Assembly: GCA_030753015.1 (NCBI GenBank)
Contig: JASMDC010000007.1
Location: 1-64,000, forward strand
Direction of reading: 5' to 3'
Length of the DNA: 64,000 nt
Source of the DNA: Candidatus Undinarchaeales archaeon
Lineage (GTDB): Archaea > SpSt-1190 > JASMDC01
Positions 40,498 to 48,920 of this stretch are shown one piece after another (position 1 is the stretch's first letter; each line of letters starts with the position of its first letter). The translations under genes were made by a program, and so were the position numbers. The notes below the pieces were generated by a model. That model saw nothing but the letters and a program-made list of their open reading frames with translations. It was not told where the DNA came from and searched no databases.

Positions 40498-41496
40498 ATG
40501 TTCTTTCTCTTGTCAGGCGAGCATTATCCCCTCCCTCGTATGGAGCTCGAATCCTGCCTGGCGGCCGACGGCGTGCGCTGGCAAGAGGCCGGGTCGCTGG
40601 GCCGGGTGGCCCTGCTCGACCTCGACGGACCGCCGCCCACTCGCATGGGGCTGACGCCCGAGATCGGCGAGCTTGCGTGCACCGCCGACGACGCTGAGGG
40701 GCTGATCGCCGCCGTCACCGATTCCCCACTCGAGCTCGCAGGGAGCTTCGTGGTGCGTGCCTCCACCGTGCCCAAGGCCTTCGACTGTGGGGCCACCCGG
40801 CTCGAGCCGCGGCTGGGCGATGTCATCGGCGAGCGTACGGGAGCACCCGTCGACCTGCACGACCCGGACACCGTGCTCCGGGTGATCGCCACGCCCGAGG
40901 GTGCCGTGATGGGGCCGCGGGTACACCAGCGCGGGACGTTCGATGACCGCAAGTCCGACCGCAGACCGTACTTCCACCCGTCCAGCCTGGCCCCCAAGCT
41001 CGCCCGGGCCATGGTGAACCTCTCGGGCGCCCGGTCCCAAAAGACCCTGCTCGATCCGTTCTGCGGGACGGGGGGTATCCCCATCGAGGCCGCCATGGTC
41101 GGGTGCCGGGTGCTGGCGTCCGACATCGACCCCAAGATGGTGGCGGGCACCAAGGCCAACCTCGACCACCTGGACCTGGAGGCGTCCATGGCCACCGGCG
41201 ACGCGCGGCACGTGACCGAGTTGTTCGGCGAGGGCAGCGTGGACTGCATAGCGACCGATCCGCCCTATGGCAGGGCCGCGTCCACGTGGGGCGTCGGCCT
41301 CAAGGACCTGTTCTCCGAGGTGTTCCCGGCATTGTTCGCCGTGCTCCGGCCCGGCGGGTTGATGTGCATGGGCGCGCCGCAGCAGGTACCGCTGGAGACG
41401 CTGTGCCGTGACGTGGGGTTTAAGTATTTGCAGGGTGTCCGAATCCGCGTCCACGGGAGCCTGACCCGGCACATCTGCGTGGCGGAGCGTCCATGA
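40498..41496 (+). CDS. tRNA (guanine-10-N2) methyltransferase, THUMP type
   Basis: The 332-residue protein begins MFFLLSGEHYPLPRMELESC, typical of the archaeal Trm-G10 N-terminus. A THUMP-like RNA-binding region covers about 50-150. The Rossmann methyltransferase domain has LLDPFCGTGGIPIEA for SAM and the catalytic ATDPPYGRA. It modifies G10 of tRNA. ATG 40498 is preferred over GTG 40492. It opens a six-gene operon with overlapping ends. Confidence 0.9.
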   Translation: MFFLLSGEHYPLPRMELESCLAADGVRWQEAGSLGRVALLDLDGPPPTRMGLTPEIGELACTADDAEGLIAAVTDSPLELAGSFVVRASTVPKAFDCGATRLEPRLGDVIGERTGAPVDLHDPDTVLRVIATPEGAVMGPRVHQRGTFDDRKSDRRPYFHPSSLAPKLARAMVNLSGARSQKTLLDPFCGTGGIPIEAAMVGCRVLASDIDPKMVAGTKANLDHLDLEASMATGDARHVTELFGEGSVDCIATDPPYGRAASTWGVGLKDLFSEVFPALFAVLRPGGLMCMGAPQQVPLETLCRDVGFKYLQGVRIRVHGSLTRHICVAERP

Positions 41497-42395
41497 CAAT
41501 GAAACTCACCATGCTCGGGACCGCCGCAGGTGCACCGACCCCGGAGCGGGGGCACACCGGAGTTGTCCTCTCTCACGAGGGCCGTGTGTTCCTGTTCGAT
41601 TGCGGGGAGAACGCCCAGGTCAAGCTCCAGGAGGCCGGGGCCAAGTTCATGCGCATCAACGAGGTATTCATCACCCACTTCCACGGTGACCACTTCTTCG
41701 GCCTGCCCGGGTTCCTGTTCTCCATGTCGCTGGCCGAGCGGACCAAGGGCATCGCCCTCTACGGCCCCCGTGGCGCAGCCGTGGAGTTCGACCGTGTCGC
41801 CACCATGGGCCACCAGCAGCTCAAGTACGTCATCGAGTCCCACGAGGTCCGTTCCGGCGTGGTGTATTCCACGGACAGGTTCCGTGTCGAGGCCTCTCCC
41901 GTGGAGCACGGGAACGTCCCCGCCGTCGCCTACGCGTTCATCGAGGAGGACCGGTTCAAGATCGATCGGGCCAAGGCAGCGGAGCTCGGTCTGGAGAACT
42001 CGCCACACCTCTCCCGCCTGCAGATGGGCAGGACCGTGGAGCATGACGGAGGTACCGTCGGACCCGATGACGTGGCGTCGCGCGTCGTCCCCGGGCGAAA
42101 GGTCGTCTACTCGGGCGACACCCGGCCGTGCGGTGCCGTGCGCAAGCTCGCCCAGGGCGCCGATGTCCTTGTGCATGAGTCCACCTACTCGGCAACGGAT
42201 GCGGACCGGGCCAAGGAGTTCGGCCACTCCACCACCGTGGAGGCCGCCACCGTCGCCAGAGAGGCCGGTGTCAAACGATTGATACTCACCCACATCAGCA
42301 AGCGGTACGATGATCCCGACGCCCTGCTCGCAGAGGCACGGGAGGTCTTCCCCGCAACCGACATCGCTTTCGACCTTATGTCACTGGAGGTATGA
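41493..42395 (+). CDS. rnz: Ribonuclease Z (tRNA 3'-end endonuclease)
   Basis: The 300-residue metallo-beta-lactamase has ITHFHGDHFFGLPG (the HxHxDH zinc motif), VVYSGDTRPC, a GHSTTVEAA segment and LILTHISKRY, all as in tRNase Z. It cuts the 3' trailer of tRNA precursors. ATG overlaps the stop of the tRNA methyltransferase gene (ATGA), so two tRNA-maturation enzymes are co-translated. Confidence 0.92.
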   Translation: MTMKLTMLGTAAGAPTPERGHTGVVLSHEGRVFLFDCGENAQVKLQEAGAKFMRINEVFITHFHGDHFFGLPGFLFSMSLAERTKGIALYGPRGAAVEFDRVATMGHQQLKYVIESHEVRSGVVYSTDRFRVEASPVEHGNVPAVAYAFIEEDRFKIDRAKAAELGLENSPHLSRLQMGRTVEHDGGTVGPDDVASRVVPGRKVVYSGDTRPCGAVRKLAQGADVLVHESTYSATDADRAKEFGHSTTVEAATVAREAGVKRLILTHISKRYDDPDALLAEAREVFPATDIAFDLMSLEV

Positions 42396-42397
42396 TC

Positions 42398-43114
42398 ATG
42401 GAACTACGTATAGTCGTCGACAAGGAATCGCGGTTCGAGAGACCGGTGCTCATCGAGGGGTTCCGGGGCTCGGGGATGGTGAGCAATATCGCCTCCCACT
42501 ACATCTCTACAGCGCTCAAGATGGAGCGGATGGGGCACTTCGAGTCAGACATACTCCCACCCGTGGCCGTTGTGCACGAGAACACGGCCAGCCACCCGTT
42601 CCGCATCTACCAGTCGCAGCCGCATGAGCTGTACCTCATGACGAGCGAGTTCAGGATGCCGCGTACGCTGGTGTTCTCGGCAGCACGGACCATCTCGGAC
42701 TGGGCAAAGGTCCACGACGTGGGGACTGTGATCTCGATCGAGGGCGTGAAGTCCAAGAAGGAGGCCGACAACAGGGTCTACGCCATGACCAACGACCCGG
42801 GCCTGAGCGAGCGGGCCAAGGAGGCCAAGATCAACGTAATCGACCACGGGATGATCGGCGGCATCTCGGGCACCCTGCTCCTGGAGTGCACCAAGCGCCG
42901 TATCCCCACCATGAGCCTCCTGATCCGGACCCGGGAGGACTTCTCCGATGCCCGGGCCGCAGCGCACCTCATCATGGCGATCGATTCCATGTACGGTTGG
43001 GGCATCGATGCCAAGCCGCTGCTCGACGGCGCAACGCGCATCGAGGACCGGCTCGACCAGGTGATCCACGAGGTGTCGCAGAGCACACCCGACGAGCCCA
43101 GCATGTTCAGGTGA
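42398..43114 (+). CDS. PAC2-family proteasome assembly chaperone-like protein
   Basis: The protein has 238 residues from ATG 42398, or 240 from ATG 42392, which overlaps the RNase Z stop. GGAGG lies 8 bases before 42398, which I prefer. It has the PAC2 layout: VLIEGFRGSGMVSNIASHYI at the start, a central VVHENTASHPFRIY, VISIEGV, and GMIGGISGTLLLEC with a C-terminal helix. Archaeal relatives are thought to assist proteasome assembly. Confidence 0.88.
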   Translation: MELRIVVDKESRFERPVLIEGFRGSGMVSNIASHYISTALKMERMGHFESDILPPVAVVHENTASHPFRIYQSQPHELYLMTSEFRMPRTLVFSAARTISDWAKVHDVGTVISIEGVKSKKEADNRVYAMTNDPGLSERAKEAKINVIDHGMIGGISGTLLLECTKRRIPTMSLLIRTREDFSDARAAAHLIMAIDSMYGWGIDAKPLLDGATRIEDRLDQVIHEVSQSTPDEPSMFR

Positions 43115-43121
43115 CCGCACG

Positions 43122-43817
43122 ATGACCGCTCCCACCGTTGTGTTCGATGCGTCGCATGACGAGTACTTCTCCATCAGAAAGCGCGAGGATCCGTCGTACC
43201 GGCTCCTTGCCCGCCAGCTGGTGGCCGGTGGGATGGGCGTAAAGGAGGCCGGCGAGCTCGATGACGGGTTCGCGGGCGATGTGCTCGTCGTGGCGGTGCC
43301 GCGGAGGGCGTTCCAACCGGCCGAGAGCGCGGCCGTCCAGGAGTTCGTCAAGAACGGCGGCGGGCTCGTGCTCGTGGGGATGGGCGGCGGGCTCCACCAG
43401 AGCTCTCTAGTCCTCAACGCGCTGGCGTTCAGGTTCGGGATGGTGTTCGGCGAGGAGCTGCTGCACCACGATCCTGACCGGCTGAACGCGCTGCGCAAGG
43501 ACCAGGTCCACGCGGCCCATACCGTGCTCCTGCGCCACCCGGTGCTCGAGGGCGTGGGGACCGTGAGAGTGAGGTTCGGGTGCTCGGTGACCAGCGACGG
43601 GAACGCGCCGGTCTGGGTTGGCGACGAACCGCTCGAGGAGCGGTCCATGGCGGCGCTCGAGGCCGCACACTATTACCCCGTTCTCGCCCTCCAGGAGGAG
43701 GGCAAGGGCCGTGTCGTCGCCCTGGGCGACGCGTCCCTGCTCGACAGCCGCTACGTGCGCGGGAGCGCCCGGCTGGCGGGGAACATCATGACCTGGGCAG
43801 CAGGTGATACACCATGA
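43122..43817 (+). CDS. GATase-like (DUF4350/IFT52-like) protein
   Basis: The 231-residue protein resembles the GATase-like module: VVFDASHDEYFSI, then VLVVAVPRRAFQPAESAAVQ, FVKNGGGLVLVGMGGG and a late GKGRVVALGDASLLD. These modules lack the amidase triad and are probably ligand- or protein-binding. AGGTG precedes the ATG. It sits between PAC2 and a proline-rich coiled-coil protein in the tRNA/proteasome operon. Confidence 0.65.
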   Translation: MTAPTVVFDASHDEYFSIRKREDPSYRLLARQLVAGGMGVKEAGELDDGFAGDVLVVAVPRRAFQPAESAAVQEFVKNGGGLVLVGMGGGLHQSSLVLNALAFRFGMVFGEELLHHDPDRLNALRKDQVHAAHTVLLRHPVLEGVGTVRVRFGCSVTSDGNAPVWVGDEPLEERSMAALEAAHYYPVLALQEEGKGRVVALGDASLLDSRYVRGSARLAGNIMTWAAGDTP

Positions 43818-44314
43818 GCATGCAGAACATAGTCGAACGGTTCATGAAGAAGGAGGAGCACAGGCCGCTCGGGCCCGAGCCCAGCGCGCCGCCGCCCCCG
43901 CCGGGCACGCAGCCCACACTGGGTCCCGAGAACCCCCAGGGGATGGGAGCGCCGCCGCCGATGGCACCGCTCAACCCCTTCTCCCCGCTCAAGGAGCACC
44001 AGTCGCCGATGTCGACGCCCATGCAGCCGCCGCTGGGACCCAATGGGATGCCCCTTCAGGCGCCGCAGGGGGGCCCGCTGGCACCGCCCGGCTCGGTCCC
44101 CGGAGCGCAGCCGCAGGGCAGCATGAATGACCTGCTGGGCCTCATGCAGGGGGCCGCCCCGGCGGGCGCCGCCCCGGCCGCGGTACCGGCCGCCAGCGAG
44201 GAGGCCATAAAGCGGCTCGAGCAGCGCATCGAAATGCTCGACAAGAAGATGGACATCATCGACGGCCAGCTCAAGAACATCTGGAACCTCCTGCAGACCT
44301 GGCGGCGCGGTTGA
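43814..44314 (+). CDS. Proline-rich protein with C-terminal coiled coil
   Basis: The 166-residue protein has about 110 residues of disordered Pro/Gly/Met-rich sequence and ends in a coiled coil (EEAIKRLEQRIEMLDKKMDI). Such proteins usually act as flexible linkers or oligomerisation adaptors. It overlaps the genes on both sides (ATGA at 43814, TGATG at 44312), so its expression is tied to the operon. No family recognised. Confidence 0.75.
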   Translation: MSMQNIVERFMKKEEHRPLGPEPSAPPPPPGTQPTLGPENPQGMGAPPPMAPLNPFSPLKEHQSPMSTPMQPPLGPNGMPLQAPQGGPLAPPGSVPGAQPQGSMNDLLGLMQGAAPAGAAPAAVPAASEEAIKRLEQRIEMLDKKMDIIDGQLKNIWNLLQTWRRG

Positions 44315-45117
44315 TGATGGACCCGGCCGGTTTCGTGCGGACGTACTTCCTCGACCCGATCCGCACGGGCTCCGGCTACAACATGGTCAACACGACCGCG
44401 TACGCTCTTGGCTTCGTGGCGTTCATCTACGTCATCTTCGAGGGCCTCAAGCGCAAGCGCATCACGGTCGAACGGTTCGCCCTGGCGTTCGCACCGTACA
44501 TCGTGCTCACGTGCCTTGTACGCGCGCTGGTGGACATCCACGTGTACCCGCGGTCCATCTTTACCGTCAGCCCCGGTATCTACGGGACATCGTTCATCGT
44601 GACGGTCATCTCCATCGCGATCGGGTACCAGATCGAGCGCGTGAACAAGACCCCCTGGGACAAGGCGTCGGCTTACATCGGTACGGTGCTCCTGCTCATG
44701 CACCTGCCGCTGATCGTCTGGCTGCGTCCCATGGCGTTCGCTGCCATCTTCGGTCTCACTGCCCTGTGCACCCTCTTCGTGTACCAGGTGGTCGCGCTCT
44801 CCGGGCGGGAGGACCTGCTCGTCCCCGAGAACGTAGGAGTGATCGCGGGCCAGCTCCTCGACGCCTCGGCGACCTACATCGGCCTGGCCTTCATCGGGTT
44901 CAAGGAGCAGCACGTAATCCCCAACCTCCTGTTCAATATGGCCGGAACACCACTGATCTTCCTTCCGGTGAAGGCCGCGCTCGCCGTGCTGGTCGTATAT
45001 GTCGTGGACAAGGACGTGGACGACAGGCAGATGGCCCGGTTCGTGAAGCTGGCGGCGTTCGTGCTCGGGTTCGGGCCGGGGCTGCGCGACGCGTTCCAGG
45101 TTCTCATGGCGGGGTAG
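44314..45117 (+). CDS. DUF63-family membrane protein
   Basis: The 267-residue protein has about eight membrane segments and the family's conserved elements: FLDPIRTGSGYNMVNTTAYA near the start, YIVLTCLVRALVD, and QLLDASATYIGLAF. DUF63 is an archaeal family of unknown role. ATG 44314 overlaps the previous stop by one base; TTG 44311 is an alternative. It is the last gene of the operon starting at 40498. Confidence 0.85.
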   Translation: MMDPAGFVRTYFLDPIRTGSGYNMVNTTAYALGFVAFIYVIFEGLKRKRITVERFALAFAPYIVLTCLVRALVDIHVYPRSIFTVSPGIYGTSFIVTVISIAIGYQIERVNKTPWDKASAYIGTVLLLMHLPLIVWLRPMAFAAIFGLTALCTLFVYQVVALSGREDLLVPENVGVIAGQLLDASATYIGLAFIGFKEQHVIPNLLFNMAGTPLIFLPVKAALAVLVVYVVDKDVDDRQMARFVKLAAFVLGFGPGLRDAFQVLMAG

Positions 45118-45172
45118 AGGTCGCGAGTGACCCTGTAATCTACTGGTATCATCTGCGCCCGTCCGGCCGATA

Positions 45173-45183
45173 GGGTTTTAACG
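45173..45183 (+). promoter_or_regulatory. TATA box of the M20 peptidase gene
   Basis: GGGTTTTAACG lies about 27 bases above ATG 45205. Confidence 0.45.
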
Positions 45184-45204
45184 CTGTTCCGATCCAACGC
45201 ACCC

Positions 45205-46314
45205 ATGATCGAGGACCTCCTCGCACGGCTCGTGGCCGTCCCCTCGCCCTACCCCGAGGAGGGGGCCATCGGGGACCTGCTCGCCGACCTGCTGCAAGAA
45301 CGCGGCTTTTCGGTCGAACGCCAGCGGGTGGCCGATGGACGCGCCAATGTCCTTGGTACGAAGGGTAGCGGCCCGTCATTGCTGTTCCTGGGTCACATGG
45401 ACACCGTGGCGCCGGAGCCGGGATGGGAGAATCCCTACGCCATTCGCAGGGACGGTGGCCGTATCCTGGGGCTCGGGGCACACGATATGAAGGGCGGCAT
45501 CACCTGCCTCCTCTCTGCGCTCGAGGGGGCCGACACACCTCATGCGGTGAAAGTGGCGTTCACCGTGGACGAGGAGAACGTCAGCCAGGGCGCCCACGTG
45601 CTCGACCGGAGCGGATTCCTCGACGACGTCGCCGGGTGCGTGTCCGTGGAGTCGGCGGAGCTGGGCGGTCTGGAGGAGGCATGCCTGGGCCGACGGGGCC
45701 GGACGGTGCTCCAGGTGGACCTGTACGGCAGGCCCGCTCATGCCGCGGCGCCGCAGGACGGGGCCAACGCCGTGACCGCGGCAGCATCGGTGCTCCTGGC
45801 GCTGGGCGACGTGCCCCTGGCCATCCACGAGCGACTTGGCCCCGCGAGCCTGACCCCGCTGGGCATCCACGCCGAGGCGCGGGGGCTCACCGTCCCCGAG
45901 CGGTGCACGCTCACCCTCGACCGGCACCTGGTCCCGCCCGAGACGCCCGAGAGCGCGCTGGCCGAGCTGCGAGAGAGGCTGCCGGACATGCTCGAGGGCG
46001 TGCGCGTGGAGGCGCGCCTGGCCGACCGGCCCACGCCCTTCCTGCGCCCGTACTGGACCGCACCGGACTCCGCCATCGCTCGTACCGTGGCCCAAGCGAT
46101 CAGGACCGTTGTCGGGAAGGACGCCGTGTGGCTTGCAGGTTCTTCCGTCGCCGACGAGAACGCGGTGGGCGCCCGGGGCATCCCCACAGTGGTGTACGGC
46201 CCCCTGGGCGGCAGGGACCACACCAAGCACGAGTGGGTGGACGCCTCCAGCCTGCCGGTGGTCCGCGACGTGCTGGCCCGCGTGCTGGCCGGATGGACAC
46301 CGCAGTTGGACTGA
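45205..46314 (+). CDS. M20 peptidase/deacylase (ArgE-DapE-LysK type)
   Basis: The 369-residue protein has LFLGHMDTVAPE (metal histidine and catalytic aspartate), LGAHDMKGG (bridging aspartate), FTVDEENVSQG (catalytic glutamate pair, second position asparagine-shifted), a GRPAHAAAPQDGANAV dimerisation segment and DHTKHEWVD (last histidine). It probably removes an acyl or amino-acid group from a small substrate; ArgE, DapE and LysK activities cannot be separated here. It is leaderless. Confidence 0.85.
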   Translation: MIEDLLARLVAVPSPYPEEGAIGDLLADLLQERGFSVERQRVADGRANVLGTKGSGPSLLFLGHMDTVAPEPGWENPYAIRRDGGRILGLGAHDMKGGITCLLSALEGADTPHAVKVAFTVDEENVSQGAHVLDRSGFLDDVAGCVSVESAELGGLEEACLGRRGRTVLQVDLYGRPAHAAAPQDGANAVTAAASVLLALGDVPLAIHERLGPASLTPLGIHAEARGLTVPERCTLTLDRHLVPPETPESALAELRERLPDMLEGVRVEARLADRPTPFLRPYWTAPDSAIARTVAQAIRTVVGKDAVWLAGSSVADENAVGARGIPTVVYGPLGGRDHTKHEWVDASSLPVVRDVLARVLAGWTPQLD

Positions 46315-46321
46315 GGCGCGA

Positions 46322-46341
46322 AGTGGTCCCCCGGGGGTCCA
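46322..46341. terminator. GC palindrome between convergent genes
   Basis: GTGGTCCCCC and GGGGGTCCAC form a near-perfect palindrome in the 46-base gap between two convergent genes, a position suited to a shared terminator. There is no T-tract. Confidence 0.4.
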
Positions 46342-46360
46342 CTAGAATGCAACGCTCGGA

Positions 46361-47323
46361 TCAGTCGTCCCCGGGAGCCTCGTTGACATCGCCGAAGAGG
46401 CCGTCCACGAGCCGCTGGCTCGCGGTCCTGACGGGAAATGAGACCACGAGCACGCATCCCGCGGAGAACAGTCCCGAGAGGCGGAGCTCGCCCAGGTACC
46501 GGGTGGCAAGGAACTCCTCGAGCACCTCCTCGACGACCAGGAATACGACGGTGAGGGCTACGCTCAGGAACGTGTACACAAAGCTCCTTCTCACGATGAT
46601 CTCGATATCGAGCAGATGGTCCTTCACGATACCGTAAGCGATCGTACCACCCGTAAGGGTCATGAACACGATCCCTACGTTCACCTTGAGCGGCAGGGAC
46701 AGGACGGCAGTGCTTATGACCATGATGCCATAGCCGATGAACGGGAAGAGGCATCCAAGGAGGAAGTACGACGACCGCCGCTTCAGCTCGGGATCCTTCA
46801 CCTGCCTGAAGGTGAGCGTGAAGATGGCGATAGGAAGGAACGACAGGAGACCCTGAGCGTTGTTGAACACCATCATGAGCCCTGATGGAGCGAGGAAGAC
46901 GCCGCTGTACAGGCCGAACATCGACTCGTCCGCCTCGACGACGTTGGCGAAGAGGCGGTCCGGGGCGAGGATGATGGCCGCGAGGAAGAGGACAGGGACC
47001 GCATAGATGACCAGGAGCCTCTTGTCCTGTAGGAAGGTGCCCCTGCTCCGGTAGAGCAGAGCAAAATGGGAGAGGACCGTGAGCGTGATGGCGGTGCTGA
47101 TGAAATGGACCGACATCCACGTGGTCCATGTGCCTATGTCCAGGCTGCATGACGCCATGGCGGCACCGACAGCGATCATGGAGGTGAAGAACAGGCACGC
47201 GGCGTTCATTTGCACGAACAGTCCTTTCTCACGCTTGTGGAGCAGGAACATCGACAGGCCGAGACAAACGAGGAAGGAGATGAAGTAGGGGACAGACCAG
47301 AGGTTGAGGAAATAGCCCGTCAT
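46361..47323 (-). CDS. Seven-helix membrane sensor-like protein (7TM HK N-terminal type)
   Basis: The 320-residue protein has seven or eight membrane segments followed by a motif like KDHLLDIEIIVRRSFVYTFL that occurs at the end of the 7TM region of archaeal and bacterial histidine kinases. No kinase domain follows: the protein ends after about 40 more residues that include another hydrophobic helix. It may be a stand-alone receptor. The TATA box lies at 47346-47356. Confidence 0.7.
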   Translation of the reverse strand: MTGYFLNLWSVPYFISFLVCLGLSMFLLHKREKGLFVQMNAACLFFTSMIAVGAAMASCSLDIGTWTTWMSVHFISTAITLTVLSHFALLYRSRGTFLQDKRLLVIYAVPVLFLAAIILAPDRLFANVVEADESMFGLYSGVFLAPSGLMMVFNNAQGLLSFLPIAIFTLTFRQVKDPELKRRSSYFLLGCLFPFIGYGIMVISTAVLSLPLKVNVGIVFMTLTGGTIAYGIVKDHLLDIEIIVRRSFVYTFLSVALTVVFLVVEEVLEEFLATRYLGELRLSGLFSAGCVLVVSFPVRTASQRLVDGLFGDVNEAPGDD

Positions 47324-47397
47324 CGGACGTCATACCGTGGACTATCCTTAAAAGTTAGTGCGCTGCGTGCTCGCCGAGCGGCTATCGCCCTCCCCGT

Positions 47398-47770
47398 AAG
47401 GTTTATATCCCTGGATGATCCCAATCCAGCTACCTCCGGCCAACAGGGACTATTGTCCAGTGGCTGTAACAAGGTTCTATCCATCATCGGGGATCGCTAC
47501 CATGGCGGTCCCCTTTGGTGGCCCCTGTCTTTTCCGGCCGAGAGTGTTGCTATTCCAAGCCGTCCCTGAGAGGAGTAACCAGATGGTTGACCCTCGGCTC
47601 AGACACCTCGTGCGGCCATCGGGGACGCTGTCCCCGTACATTAACATGTGGTCTTATCATCGCCGGGGGTCGCCGATACGGTGGCCCCCGCCGGTGAAAT
47701 CGTTCTATGACGACCGGGAGGGGTACTATTTCTGTATGGTCCGGCCGTGCCCTGACGCGCCCAAACAGTA
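47398..47770 (+). ncRNA. Candidate structured RNA in a 490-base gene-free stretch
   Basis: A TATA box (GGTTTATATCCC, 47401-47411) opens a stretch with several clear stems: GGAC/GTCC (47446-47458), GGGGATCGC with GGCGGTCCCC (about 47489-47513), CGGGGAC/GTCCCCG (about 47619-47635) and GGGGGTCGCC with GGTGGCCCCC (about 47664-47690). The second and fourth stems and their 5' flanks look alike about 174 bases apart. Open frames here lack coding-like composition. I cannot match it to SRP, RNase P or other known RNAs. Confidence 0.3.
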
Positions 47771-47772
47771 AC

Positions 47773-47783
47773 TTTTTATACCC
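47773..47783 (+). promoter_or_regulatory. TATA box of the HAD phosphatase gene
   Basis: TTTTTATACC is about 38 bases above ATG 47818. Confidence 0.5.
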
Positions 47784-47817
47784 CGTCCCCTGCCGTGGAG
47801 CGTTGGCGGGGTATGCC

Positions 47818-48531
47818 ATGTACTTGATGGAGGAGTCAAATGATGCACCCGGTGATGAGGGGACCTCGGACCTCCTAGTTCTGTACGACATGGACGGAAC
47901 CCTGTTGCAGGGGGATGGCCTGCGTAACGTGTACGAAGGCATAGGTGGCGAACCCCTGGACAACGTGGAGGAGGCACATGCACGGTACGGGAACGGCGAG
48001 ATCGGCTACTTCGATCTGCATCGGGCATCGATGGAGAACCTCAAAGGCGTCGAGGCCTCGCTCGCACAAGAGCTGGCTGGGGCGACACCTCTCTTCGAGG
48101 ACGCGACGGTGATCGTCGATTACATGGTCGCTCGTGGCTACGACCAGTCCATCCTCTCCCACAGCCCGACGGACCTCATAGCACCGCACGCCCAAAGATT
48201 GGGGATCGGGACCTACTTCGGCGTCGACATGGTCTGCGAGGGCGGTCGTTATACCGGAGATACGAACACAGCGTCCAACTACACACGGACCCTTCTGAGC
48301 GACATGGACGCCAAGGCCACGGTCATGAGGGACCTGGCACAAGGTCGGAAGGTGATCGCCTTCGGGAACGGCAGCAACGACTACAGTATGCTCGATGCCG
48401 CGGACATGGGCTTCGCCATACACGCAAACCAGCATCTTCGGGAACTGGTGGAGGACGGGGACAGCCAGAACATCTACTTGGTGGACTCGTTCGAGGAGGC
48501 GATAGAGGTCCTTGATAGGGAGCTTGGATGA
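47818..48531 (+). CDS. HAD-superfamily phosphatase (SerB-like)
   Basis: The 237-residue protein has the four HAD motifs: LYDMDGTLLQGD (nucleophile aspartate), LSHSPTDL (serine), K within DMDAKATVMRDL, and FGNGSNDYSMLDAAD. The cap region between motifs I and II fits phosphoserine phosphatase-like enzymes, though the substrate is not certain. ATG 47818 is followed by ATG 47827. Motif I begins about residue 20, so the N-terminus is slightly extended. Confidence 0.85.
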   Translation: MYLMEESNDAPGDEGTSDLLVLYDMDGTLLQGDGLRNVYEGIGGEPLDNVEEAHARYGNGEIGYFDLHRASMENLKGVEASLAQELAGATPLFEDATVIVDYMVARGYDQSILSHSPTDLIAPHAQRLGIGTYFGVDMVCEGGRYTGDTNTASNYTRTLLSDMDAKATVMRDLAQGRKVIAFGNGSNDYSMLDAADMGFAIHANQHLRELVEDGDSQNIYLVDSFEEAIEVLDRELG

Positions 48532-48604
48532 GCGCTCTACCGGGACCGGACGTCCGCGCACCGACCAAAAACCTTTAGTACCACGAGGGACACATACCCT
48601 TATC

Positions 48605-48907
48605 ATGGTCCAGCAGGACTTAGCCGTGATCCGTGAGCGCATCCGCGTCGCGCTCGCCCCCTACAAGGCGAAGCTGGAGAGGAAGAAGCCCACCGACGGC
48701 GACATCATCACCAACCTCCTGTGGCGTTTTAGGAGCCAGCCGTCCCACCACATCGACCTTCTCGTGCTAGAAGCGTGCTCCGAGCTGAGGAACAAGGACC
48801 CGGACATCACCGAGGCCGATATCAACGCGATCATCGCCAAGTACTCCAAGAAGGCACAGGCCTTGGTGGCCGAGCTGGGCGACCTCCAGCCGGCCGGGCT
48901 GGGCTGA
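48605..48907 (+). CDS. Small helical protein of unknown function
   Basis: The 100-residue protein is predicted all-helical and charged (DLAVIRERIRVALAPYKAKL, then TDGDIITNLLWRFRSQPSH). ATG 48605 lies about 30 bases below a CCTTTAGTACC element (48571-48581) that closely matches the one before the HD gene at 31894. No family recognised. It converges on an ABC permease gene 13 bases later. Confidence 0.65.
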   Translation: MVQQDLAVIRERIRVALAPYKAKLERKKPTDGDIITNLLWRFRSQPSHHIDLLVLEACSELRNKDPDITEADINAIIAKYSKKAQALVAELGDLQPAGLG

Positions 48908-48920
48908 CCCGACCCCGACA

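Noticed and set aside
45738-47198. 486-codon minus-strand frame across two genes
   Set aside because: It spans parts of the M20 gene and the 7TM gene in the wrong frame and has no domain.
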